A program made the translations under genes and the position numbers. From NCBI GenBank assembly GCA_964250925.1, contig CAXUHU010000082.1, positions 1 to 15,597 on the forward strand: 15,597 nucleotides of DNA, in the 5' to 3' direction. This document shows, piece after piece, positions 1-7,067 of the stretch. Each line of letters opens with the position of its first letter. The stretch's first letter is position 1. The DNA is from BOG-908 sp964250925 (GTDB lineage: Bacteria; Pseudomonadota; Alphaproteobacteria; Acetobacterales; Acetobacteraceae). The notes under the pieces are model-generated. The model was given only the letters and a program-made list of their open reading frames with translations, did no database searches and was not told the origin of the DNA.

Positions 1-362
1 TGGCGCTGTGGCGCAAGATACGCACGGTGGAAGACCCGCGCTGGACCGAGCGCTACCACGCGACCGACCCGTCGGTGAAAGCGTTCGGCGGCCGTGTGAT
101 CATCACCATGAAGGACGGCACGGTGATTGCCGACGAGTTGGCGGTGGCCAACGCGCACACGCTGGGTGCCACGCCGTGGCAGCGCGCGAACTACATCGGC
201 AAGTTCCGCATGCTGACGGAAGGCTTGCTGGACCATGCGGAGGCCGAGCGGTTCCTGGCGGTGGCGCAGCGCCTGCCGTCGTTGCGGGCGGACGAGTTGG
301 CGGGGCTGAACATCGCGATGCCGGCGAGTTCGCTTTCGGTGGGTGCCAAAGGTATTTTCTGA
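1..362 (+). CDS. prpD: 2-methylcitrate dehydratase, C-terminal part (MmgE/PrpD family)
   Basis: Only the last 119 residues are present; the reading frame is open from base 3 with no start, so the gene begins upstream of the window. PrpD dehydrates 2-methylcitrate to 2-methyl-cis-aconitate in the cytoplasm, the second step of the methylcitrate cycle. The fragment shows the family's C-terminal region: LWRKIRTVEDP, then a segment ending in DGTVIADE, then KFRMLTEGLLDHAEAERFL, and a tail rich in small residues. This tail resembles the MmgE/PrpD branch found with prpC and prpB in actinobacteria and some proteobacteria rather than the E. coli form (family recall, not a search). The next gene, prpC, starts 43 bases downstream on the same strand, which supports the assignment. 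An internal GTG at 27 is not a plausible start because coding similarity continues upstream of it. The stop is TGA at 360-362. Confidence 0.85.
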   Translation, partial: ALWRKIRTVEDPRWTERYHATDPSVKAFGGRVIITMKDGTVIADELAVANAHTLGATPWQRANYIGKFRMLTEGLLDHAEAERFLAVAQRLPSLRADELAGLNIAMPASSLSVGAKGIF

Positions 363-405
363 GCGAACCGTCATGCTCGGGCTTGACGAATATGGGAGTC
401 CGTCG

Positions 406-1566
406 ATGAGCGACACTGCGACCGTAGCCGCCCCGAAACCCAAGAAGAGCGTTGCGCTATCGGGCGTGGTCGCCGGCAACACCGCGCTGTGCACCGTGGG
501 CCGCACCGGCAACGACCTGCACTATCGCGGCTACGACATACTGGACGTCGCCGAGACCTGCGAGTTCGAAGAAATCGCGCACCTGCTGGTGCATGGCCGG
601 CTGCCCACACCAGCCGAGCTGCGCGCCTATAAGACCAAGCTGCGCGCGCTGCGCGGCATACCTGCCTCGCTTCGCATCGTACTGGAACAGATACCGGCGG
701 CCGCGCACCCGATGGACGTGATGCGCACGGCGGTCAGCATGCTGGGATGCGACTTGCCGGAAAAGGAGGACCACAACACGGCCGGTGCCCGCGACATCGC
801 CGACCGGCTGATGGCGAGCCTCGGCTCCATCCTGCTTTACTGGTGGCATTATTCGCATAACGGACGACGCATCGCGGTAGAGACCGACGACGACAGCATC
901 GCCGGACATTTTCTGCACCTGCTGCACGGCAAGCCGGCGGGCGCGCTGCACGTGCGCGCCATGCATACGAGCCTGGTGCTCTACGCCGAACACGAGTTCA
1001 ATGCGTCCACCTTTGCCGCGCGCGTGATCGCCGGAACTGGGTCCGACATGTACTCGGCCATCACCGGCGGCATCGGCGCCCTGCGCGGACCGAAACACGG
1101 CGGCGCCAACGAGGCGGCGCTGGACATCCAGCAACGCTACGCGACGCCCAACGAGGCGGAGGCCGACATTCGCGCGCGCGTCGCCAACAAGGAGGTGGTG
1201 ATCGGTTTCGGCCACCCGGTGTACACCGTCAGCGACCCGCGCAACGTGGTGATCAAGTCGGTCGCCAAAACACTAAGCGAGGATGCCGGCGACACGGCGT
1301 TGTTCGGCGTAGCCGAGCGGCTGGAAACGGTGATGTGGGACTTGAAGAAAATGTTTCCCAACCTCGACTGGTTCAGCGCCGTGTCCTATCGCATGATGGG
1401 GGTGCCGACGGCGATGTTCACGCCGCTCTTCGTCATCGCCCGCACCAGCGGCTGGGCCGCCCACGTGATCGAGCAGCGCCAGGACGGCAAGATCATCCGG
1501 CCGACCGCCAACTACATCGGGCCGGAGGACCTCAAATTCGTGCCGCTGGCCGAGCGGCACGCATGA
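406..1566 (+). CDS. prpC: 2-methylcitrate synthase (citrate synthase family)
   Basis: The 386-residue protein condenses propionyl-CoA with oxaloacetate to give 2-methylcitrate and CoA, the entry step of the methylcitrate cycle. Citrate-synthase landmarks are in order: the N-terminal GNTALCTVGRTGNDLHYRGY region (about 24-43), LYAEHEFNAST with His196, LRGPKHGGANE with His231, GFGHPVYT with His270, and the C-terminal catalytic Asp in NLDWFSAVSY (Asp321), followed by an Arg-containing RTSGWAAH segment (346-353). All usual catalytic residues are present and the length is normal for PrpC. I start it at ATG 406 because GGGAG lies at 394-398, seven bases upstream. Longer starts at 343 and 373 would overlap or crowd prpD and add unconserved residues. 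Position between prpD and prpB distinguishes it from the housekeeping citrate synthase, although residual citrate synthase activity cannot be ruled out from sequence. Confidence 0.93.
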   Translation: MSDTATVAAPKPKKSVALSGVVAGNTALCTVGRTGNDLHYRGYDILDVAETCEFEEIAHLLVHGRLPTPAELRAYKTKLRALRGIPASLRIVLEQIPAAAHPMDVMRTAVSMLGCDLPEKEDHNTAGARDIADRLMASLGSILLYWWHYSHNGRRIAVETDDDSIAGHFLHLLHGKPAGALHVRAMHTSLVLYAEHEFNASTFAARVIAGTGSDMYSAITGGIGALRGPKHGGANEAALDIQQRYATPNEAEADIRARVANKEVVIGFGHPVYTVSDPRNVVIKSVAKTLSEDAGDTALFGVAERLETVMWDLKKMFPNLDWFSAVSYRMMGVPTAMFTPLFVIARTSGWAAHVIEQRQDGKIIRPTANYIGPEDLKFVPLAERHA

Positions 1567-2483
1567 CGTATTTGGTCGGCGCAGAGCTGCCGGACACCCC
1601 GGCCGGCGATCGCTTTCGCGCGCTGCTTGCAAAACCGGGCATCGTTCAATTGCCGGGTGCGCATAACGGCTTGGCGTCGTTGCAGGCGAACGCTGCAGGG
1701 TTCCCGGGCGTCTATCTCTCCGGTGCGGCCATGTCGGCCTCGATGGGCCTGCCCGATCTCGGTGTGATCACCATCGAGGACGTGTGCTTTTTCGTCCGCC
1801 AGGTGGCCCGCGCGTCCGGGCTGCCGGTGCTGGTGGATGGCGACACCGGCTACGGCGAAGCGCTGAACGTGATGCACATGGTGCGCAGTTTCGAGGATGC
1901 GGGCGCGGCAGCCGTGCACCTGGAAGACCAGCTGCTGCCCAAGAAGTGCGGCCACCTAAACGACAAGCGTCTGGCCGAGCCGCGCGACATGGCCGCCAAG
2001 GTAGCCGCGGCGGTGCGCGCACGGCGGCACCTGTTCGTGATGGCGCGCACCGATGCTGCCGCCAGCGAGGGGCTGGACGGCGCCGTCGCGCGCGCAAAGC
2101 TTTACGTCGAAGCCGGCGCGGACGCGATCTTTCCCGAGGCGCTGCACACCGCCGAGATGTTCCGCGAGTTTGCGGCCCGTATGATCGGCGTGCCGCTGCT
2201 CGCCAACATGACCGAGTTCGGCCGCACGCCGTTTTTTACGGCGGCGGAGTTCGAAGCCATGGGCTACCGCATGGTGATCTGGCCCGTCAGCTCGCTGCGC
2301 GTTGCTGCCCGTGCGCAAGAGGTGCTCTACACCACGATCGCACGCGATGGTGGTGCGCACAACGCCATCGACGCCATGCAGACCCGTGCCGAGCTTTACG
2401 AAACGATCGGCTACGCCGCCTATGAGGCGTTGGACGCGTCGATCGCAAAAACCGTGGTGCCGACGGGGATGCCGCAACGTTGA
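1563..2483 (+). CDS. prpB: 2-methylisocitrate lyase
   Basis: The 306-residue cytoplasmic enzyme splits 2-methylisocitrate into pyruvate and succinate, the last step of the methylcitrate cycle. It shows the isocitrate lyase/PEP mutase superfamily signature: VDGDTGYGE at about 91-99 (metal-binding Asp residues), HLEDQ at 119-123, the catalytic loop KKCGH at 127-131 with Cys129, and ARTDA at 161-165. Length is typical of PrpB (about 290-310), much shorter than isocitrate lyase, which favours PrpB. The start codon ATG at 1563 overlaps the prpC stop as ATGA, so translation is probably coupled. A longer frame from 1335 lies inside prpC and is not needed. No transcriptional activator (prpR) or acnD/prpF is seen beside it, so the isomerisation of methylaconitate presumably relies on a general aconitase. 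Confidence 0.93.
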   Translation: MTYLVGAELPDTPAGDRFRALLAKPGIVQLPGAHNGLASLQANAAGFPGVYLSGAAMSASMGLPDLGVITIEDVCFFVRQVARASGLPVLVDGDTGYGEALNVMHMVRSFEDAGAAAVHLEDQLLPKKCGHLNDKRLAEPRDMAAKVAAAVRARRHLFVMARTDAAASEGLDGAVARAKLYVEAGADAIFPEALHTAEMFREFAARMIGVPLLANMTEFGRTPFFTAAEFEAMGYRMVIWPVSSLRVAARAQEVLYTTIARDGGAHNAIDAMQTRAELYETIGYAAYEALDASIAKTVVPTGMPQR

Positions 2484-2615
2484 CCTGCCACGCACCCGCG
2501 CCACGCGGGCCGTCGCTGTCCACTGGCAACTAAATAGAGATTCTTCTTGCTGCGCGAGCCGCCGCGGCGTATTTCGCCATAGCATTTCGGGCAACGGATA
2601 AGCTGGGGTATTTCG

Positions 2616-3269
2616 ATGAGGCTAGCTTTGAGTGTAGGCGGTCTGTTGCTTGCTGTAACATTAACCAGCCACGCCGCGCAGGCCCAGCTTTATTGGGAAA
2701 ACGGTGATTTCGCCATACCGAAGCCGGCGCCGAAGAGCTTTGCCGTGATCGACACGAGCGAGCGTTACGGCGTATGGCGGGTGATCGGGGCGCCGGGCAA
2801 CGTGTCGTGGGTCAGCGGCGATTACACGCACAGGGGATTTAGCTTTCCGGCCCAGGGTACCACGCCGACTGAGCAGGGCGAGCCCTGGGTTAACCTGGCC
2901 GCGATCAGCATGACGCCGACGGGCATCATGCACGCGCCGGTTCCTACCACGGTCGGCCAGTCGTACACGCTGACCTTCTACGTGGGAAACATCGTCGATC
3001 CGAGCGGCGTCTATGGCACATCCAGCACGATCGACGTCTATGAAAATGCGACGCTTATCGGTACTGCAACAAACAGCGACGGCGCGGGCACCAAGATCGA
3101 GAACTGGAAGCCGTTCTCCATCACCTTCAACGCCGATGCACCCAACACGACGATCGCTTTCATCAACGCCGATCCGCCCGGCGACATGAATTGTGGCATC
3201 AGCAACACCCTGTTCGGCCCCGCAAAGAAGGGTTCGGCAGAGCCCAGCCCGACAGGAGGCCGGCCATGA
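2616..3269 (+). CDS. exported DUF642-like protein
   Basis: A 217-residue protein with a clear Sec signal peptide: MR, a hydrophobic core at about 3-17, and an AQA cleavage site after residue 23. The mature part starts LYWENGDF and continues with beta-rich segments: GVWRVIGAPGNVSWV, PWVNLAAISM, a TTVGQSYTLTFYVGN segment at about 110-124, and an IAFINADPPGDMNCGISN end. This order resembles the galactose-binding-like DUF642 and related choice-of-anchor secreted proteins, where an asymmetric 'NGDFE...TTVGQTYTLTF...' pattern is common; that family call is from memory. The C-terminus after residue 200 is a polar tail with no membrane anchor or PEP-CTERM motif. CTGGGG lies upstream of ATG 2616. The next gene overlaps its stop by four bases, so the pair is probably made together. 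Its ligand is unknown; carbohydrate binding is a family-based guess. Confidence 0.6.
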   Translation: MRLALSVGGLLLAVTLTSHAAQAQLYWENGDFAIPKPAPKSFAVIDTSERYGVWRVIGAPGNVSWVSGDYTHRGFSFPAQGTTPTEQGEPWVNLAAISMTPTGIMHAPVPTTVGQSYTLTFYVGNIVDPSGVYGTSSTIDVYENATLIGTATNSDGAGTKIENWKPFSITFNADAPNTTIAFINADPPGDMNCGISNTLFGPAKKGSAEPSPTGGRP

Positions 3270-4630
3270 GGACGCAAGTTGGTCTTGCAGTCGCGACAGC
3301 CCTGCTGACCCTGCCGTCCGTCGGCCGGGCCGAGCAGTCCAAGGTCGTGGAGTATAGCTTCGCGGCCGGTGCAGACGGCAATTCGCCTCGCGGCACGTTG
3401 CTGCCTCTCGCAGATGGAACGTTCTACGGCACCACCGCGGTCGGCGGCCCCGGTGCCGACGGCACGGTGTTCCACCTGGAACCGCGCGTGCAAGGCGCCA
3501 CCAACAACGAGCAGACGCTGTGGACGTTTACCGGCGGGCAGGACGGAAGCTTTCCATCGGCGGGTCTGCTGGTCGATGGCGCGGGCGCGCTGTATGGAAC
3601 GGCCGCGCTGGACGGCAATGGCGGGCGCGGCACGGTTTTCAAGCTGACGCCGCCGGCCTCCGGCTCCAGCGCTTGGACCGAGACGACGCTGTGGAGTTTT
3701 ACCGGCAAGGCCGATGGCGGGCAGCCACTGGGCACGCTGATCGCCGACCGATCCGGCTCCGGCGTGTTGTACGGCACCACGCGCGTCGGCGGTGCCAACA
3801 ACCTGGGCGTGGTCTTCAGCCTCACGCCGCCGAAATCGGGCGGCACGTGGACCGAGACGGTGTTGGCCAGTTTTTCCGGCGCGGCGAACGGCGCCCAGCC
3901 TACCGCGGCACTTTTGCAGGATAGCTCCGGCGCGCTTTACGGCACAGCCAGCGCCAGCGGCGCCAAGGGTGCGGGAACGGTGTTCAAGCTCAGCCCGCCG
4001 GCGGTCGCGGGCGGCGCCTGGACGTTGTCGGTCATCTTCTCGTTCAGCGGCGGCCCGGATGGGGCCACGCCGCAGGGCACGCTGGTGGGCGACGCCAACG
4101 GCGCCCTGTACGGCACCGCCGTGTATGGCGGCCAAAGTGGCTGCCCGGCTTCCAGTTGGCCCTATTACGGCGAGAGCCCGTCGGTGACCAACGTTACCCT
4201 GAACGCGCCCTATGTCGGCCCCGGTCAGAACCGGTGCGGCGTGGTCTTCATGCTGGTTCCGCCAGGGCCGGGGGGCACCGTGTGGGGCGAGACGGTGCTG
4301 TGGTCGTTCACCGGGGGCGCCGACGGCGACAGCCCGCCATCCGAACTGCTGCGACAGACGAACGGCACGCTCTACGGCACGGCGCCGGTGACGGCCGGCG
4401 CTCTGAAGGGCGTGCTGTTCAAGCTTTCGCCACCCGCCCAGGAGGGGGGGGCTTACAGCGAAACGACGCTGCAGGCCTTCCAGCACGAACGGCAGGGGTC
4501 GTACCCGCGCGCAGGCGTAGTGTTTGGTCAGGATGGCCGGCTGTACGGCACCAATGCCTTCGGCGGGCGTTACTGGGTGCACGTTAAGGATTACGGCTAC
4601 GGCGCCGTTTACGGCGCATTGCCGCAATAA
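3266..4630 (+). CDS. exported seven-repeat protein, probable beta-propeller (Gloeo/Verruco-type repeats)
   Basis: A 454-residue exported protein with a signal peptide (about 1-22, cleavage near GRA/E). It has seven repeats built on [LF]YGT...GG...G.VF.L.PP, beginning at about residues 53, 109, 168, 224, 281, 369 and 427, interleaved with [ST]FTGG.DG...P..L strands. This is the TIGR03803 'Gloeo_Verruco' repeat type by recognition. Seven copies fit a closed seven-bladed propeller, the last copy being degenerate (AVYGALPQ). Blade five carries an insertion of about 30 residues between its YGG and GVVF halves, with Cys293 and Cys324, which could form a disulfide. ATG 3266 is chosen because AGGAGG sits at 3254-3259, it overlaps the preceding stop as ATGA, and the signal peptide begins there; a longer frame from 3191 is not used. 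Function is unknown; surface binding is inference. It ends 15 bases from the convergent mxaL. Confidence 0.75.
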   Translation: MRTQVGLAVATALLTLPSVGRAEQSKVVEYSFAAGADGNSPRGTLLPLADGTFYGTTAVGGPGADGTVFHLEPRVQGATNNEQTLWTFTGGQDGSFPSAGLLVDGAGALYGTAALDGNGGRGTVFKLTPPASGSSAWTETTLWSFTGKADGGQPLGTLIADRSGSGVLYGTTRVGGANNLGVVFSLTPPKSGGTWTETVLASFSGAANGAQPTAALLQDSSGALYGTASASGAKGAGTVFKLSPPAVAGGAWTLSVIFSFSGGPDGATPQGTLVGDANGALYGTAVYGGQSGCPASSWPYYGESPSVTNVTLNAPYVGPGQNRCGVVFMLVPPGPGGTVWGETVLWSFTGGADGDSPPSELLRQTNGTLYGTAPVTAGALKGVLFKLSPPAQEGGAYSETTLQAFQHERQGSYPRAGVVFGQDGRLYGTNAFGGRYWVHVKDYGYGAVYGALPQ

Positions 4631-4645
4631 CGTATGGCGAGCCCC

Positions 4646-5515
4646 CTAACGACCCCTTGGAGAGGGAATGGCGGCAGCGATCAGCAGGATGAGCGCCAGG
4701 CCAGCGCATATCCAGCCGAGCGCCAGGGTGCCAGGGTGCGAGCGCGGCTTGGATTGCTGGCCCAAATCGGCAAACAACGCATCCTCGCCGTCGAGGTGGC
4801 GATAGCCGAGCCCTGTCGCGTCCGCCAGGCTGCGCAGATGCGGCTCATCAACTGCTGACAGGTGCTCCCGGCCGCGAAACAGCCCGAACTGTTCGCTGGG
4901 CACGTCGCCCGGCTGGAAGGTGCCAATTTCCCGGCCGTAGGCGTCGAATTTGGGAATAGGCGAGAACGCGGCGCCGCCCACACCCTCTATCACGCCATGC
5001 GCCCGGCCGCGCACGCGGCCGAAATCGGGGGGCACGCTCCAGGCCAGCGGCGGGGTCTCCTGCCCGTCGGTCATGAAGACCAGGTCGGCGTCCAGCCCTG
5101 CGGCCATTGGTATGGCAGCAATCAGGGCTTCGGCGATGTGGCTTTCGGAATCCCAACCCATGCGCCAGTCCACCGCGCCGATCTCCTGGTCCAACGGCGC
5201 GAAGTTGGCGCAAGCTTCCACCGGCTGAAACAGCAGGAACGGCTGACGCTCCACGAACACCGCCAACCCAAGCCGCGAGCCGCAGGGCAGGCGGGCCAGC
5301 AAGCGGCGCACGGCCTGCTTTTCCATCGTTATCCGGCTGGCCGCGGCGCCGCCCAGCCGCTGGTCGCGCACGTTCATGCTGCCGGTGATGTCCAGCACGG
5401 CCAGTACGGAGTACACCGTACGCGAGGTCGGCAACGGTGGCACGGCCAGGCTGGCCAACAGCAGTGCCAGCGCGACACAGCGCAGCACGAACCGCGGATC
5501 GGCCAGCATGATCAC
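4646..5515 (-). CDS. mxaL: MxaL, von Willebrand A domain protein of methanol dehydrogenase maturation
   Basis: A 289-residue membrane-anchored protein. It has an N-terminal hydrophobic segment (about 10-27), a VWA domain opening with VLAVLDITGSMNVRD (39-51), FMTDGQE at 147-153, and a C-terminal transmembrane helix (about 264-283), so the VWA domain should face the periplasm. The MIDAS motif reads D-x-T-x-S rather than D-x-S-x-S. MxaL is genetically required, with MxaA and MxaK, for calcium insertion into MxaFI methanol dehydrogenase in Methylobacterium (family knowledge). The start is GTG 5515, which overlaps the mxaK stop as GTGA like the neighbouring junctions; ATG 5509 is an alternative. 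No good ribosome site is visible, consistent with coupling. It is the last gene of the mxa run; mxaD, E, H and B do not follow it. Confidence 0.82.
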   Translation of the reverse strand: MIMLADPRFVLRCVALALLLASLAVPPLPTSRTVYSVLAVLDITGSMNVRDQRLGGAAASRITMEKQAVRRLLARLPCGSRLGLAVFVERQPFLLFQPVEACANFAPLDQEIGAVDWRMGWDSESHIAEALIAAIPMAAGLDADLVFMTDGQETPPLAWSVPPDFGRVRGRAHGVIEGVGGAAFSPIPKFDAYGREIGTFQPGDVPSEQFGLFRGREHLSAVDEPHLRSLADATGLGYRHLDGEDALFADLGQQSKPRSHPGTLALGWICAGLALILLIAAAIPSPRGR

Positions 5516-6057
5516 GGCAGCCCGTTTGGGGCGCCAGGGATGTCGGGCCAGGCTGCCCGTTCGTGCGACATCTGGTTGCCGGCGGTCGGCTGGGCCGCAT
5601 CGGCATCGGGTATCAGGGCATTGACCAGCGCGTAGTTGTAACGTGCATCCCAGTTCCCCGGATCGAGCTCTATCGCCTGCCGGTAGAGCGACCTTGCTTG
5701 GCCAAGCACCGGCCGCACGAGGCGGAACGGCACCTGGCTGAGGATGGCCAGCGCATGCCGCATGTGTGCGTTGCCGAGCGTGTAGAGGACCGATGCCCTA
5801 ATTGCCGCCGGGCCGGCTTGTAACCGGTCGGCGATGGCCTGTGCGGCGTCGAGCTTGCCCTGGGCGATCAGCAGGCGGGCGCGTGCCGCCTGCACCGGCG
5901 CCGGCGCGTCCTGATCGACCGCCACGTCCCGGCCCTCGACCAGCGCTGCGACCTGCCTGTTTTGCGAATGGACCTGCCACAGACGTTCGCCTCCATAGGC
6001 GCTCAGGGCCACGCCGACGGCGAGCGCAGCAGCGGCGCAGGCCTCGACTAGCCTCAC
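5512..6057 (-). CDS. mxaK: MxaK, membrane-anchored tetratricopeptide-like maturation factor
   Basis: A 181-residue protein with one N-terminal transmembrane segment (about 5-22) and a periplasmic helical part. The helical part contains VQAARARLLIAQGKLDAAQ at 55-73 and the family-like segment SLYRQAIELDPGNWDARYN at 123-141, which looks like a tetratricopeptide helix pair. The C-terminal 40 residues are proline- and alanine-rich. MxaK acts with MxaA and MxaL in loading calcium into methanol dehydrogenase (known for the family). I start it at GTG 6057 because GTGA there overlaps the mxaC stop and the hydrophobic segment begins at once. A longer frame from 6144 only adds arginine-rich sequence read out of frame from mxaC. 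Assignment rests on position between mxaC and mxaL plus the NWDARYN motif, since MxaK is weakly conserved. Confidence 0.78.
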   Translation of the reverse strand: MRLVEACAAAALAVGVALSAYGGERLWQVHSQNRQVAALVEGRDVAVDQDAPAPVQAARARLLIAQGKLDAAQAIADRLQAGPAAIRASVLYTLGNAHMRHALAILSQVPFRLVRPVLGQARSLYRQAIELDPGNWDARYNYALVNALIPDADAAQPTAGNQMSHERAAWPDIPGAPNGLP

Positions 6058-7067
6058 GCCCGCGCCCGATGCGGCGTCAGTCCGCGCTCGGCGAGCTGGG
6101 CCAACAGGCTCAGCAGCAGCAACGCCGCCGCCGCGCCGTTGCACACGGCTTCGAGGTCGCGCCGCGGCACCATCTCGCTGTAGGTGATTTCTTGCGTCTC
6201 AAGCGCGCCGATGCGCCGCGTTGCGGTATCGACAGCGCCTGCATCGCGTGCCTCGAACGCCTCGTATGGGGCGCCGAGGCTGCGGAAGAAGCTGTCCAGT
6301 CCCGCGGGGCGGGTCAGGTCGGCGCTTTCGTCGGCCGTCTCGGTCAATGGCGGGTCGTCGCCCGAGCGCAGGTAGAGATAGTAGAGATGGGCCTGCGTGC
6401 GGCCGATGGCGTCGCGGATGAAACGGCGGGTCTGCTCGGGGATGGCGCCGGCGCCATCCGAAATCAGCAGCAGCACGCGGGCGGCACCGGGCTGGTCGCC
6501 GTCGAACTGGGTCAGGCCCATGGCAATGCCCAGCCCGATTTCCGTGTTGGCCAGCGCCTTGCCGCCCATTGCGGCGATAGCTGCGCTGACCGCGGCGCGG
6601 TGGTCGGTCAGCGGCATGGCGGGTATCGGCGCGGTGGAAAAGGCGATCAGGCCGAAGCGGTCGTGCGGCCGACGGGCGTAGAAGGCGGCCAGCAGGCGGG
6701 CGGCAGCGACGGTCTTGCTCTCACGGGCGTGGTCGGCGTGCGGCCCCTGTTCGACGCGCTCGCCGCGAGACGCAAACGGTTCGTCCATGCTGAGGCTGCG
6801 GTCGAGTGCCACCACGACATGAGCGCCGGTGCCTGTCCGCTGCATCGTCTGTTGGCCGGTATGCAGCCCTGCCAGGCCGAGCACGATGAAGGCGAGCGGC
6901 AAGGCGGCGAGAACGCGAAGCGCTGCGTCGAGCAGGTGCGAAGCGGGATCGGGCGGGATGTCCAGCAACGATGCGAAGCCGAGCCAGCGCGATCCCCAGC
7001 CGATCAGCGGCAGCACGCAGGCGGCCAGGAGCAGCAGAACCGCAGGGTGGTCGAACGAGGGTGTCAG
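6054..7067 (-). CDS. mxaC: MxaC, von Willebrand A domain membrane protein
   Basis: A 337-residue protein in the mxa maturation set. It begins FDHPAVLLLLAACVLPLIGW, the BatA/BatB-like 'FDHP' start with a first transmembrane helix, followed by a second helix at about 50-68. The VWA domain holds the MIDAS motif ALDRSLSM (Asp89, Ser91, Ser93), ANTEIG with Thr175, and LISDGAG with Asp204. A third membrane segment lies at about 308-325. The start is uncertain. The only codon next to the mxaA stop is CTG 7067, which would form a CTGA overlap matching the GTGA overlaps at the other junctions and has GCGGA about six bases upstream. The nearest ATG upstream is 7118, which has no visible ribosome site and overlaps mxaA by about 55 bases. 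I give the CTG start and flag it. Its role is genetic rather than biochemical in the family. Confidence 0.8.
   Translation of the reverse strand: MTPSFDHPAVLLLLAACVLPLIGWGSRWLGFASLLDIPPDPASHLLDAALRVLAALPLAFIVLGLAGLHTGQQTMQRTGTGAHVVVALDRSLSMDEPFASRGERVEQGPHADHARESKTVAAARLLAAFYARRPHDRFGLIAFSTAPIPAMPLTDHRAAVSAAIAAMGGKALANTEIGLGIAMGLTQFDGDQPGAARVLLLISDGAGAIPEQTRRFIRDAIGRTQAHLYYLYLRSGDDPPLTETADESADLTRPAGLDSFFRSLGAPYEAFEARDAGAVDTATRRIGALETQEITYSEMVPRRDLEAVCNGAAAALLLLSLLAQLAERGLTPHRARA

Noticed and set aside
2495..2509. CCCGCG-CCA-CGCGGG hairpin after prpB as a terminator
   Set aside because: The 6-bp stem is real but no T-run follows, and such stems arise often at this GC content.
3038..4627. 529-residue open frame antisense to the propeller gene
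   Set aside because: Arg- and Ala-rich product typical of a high-GC shadow frame; the sense strand has clear repeats, a signal peptide and an AGGAGG site.
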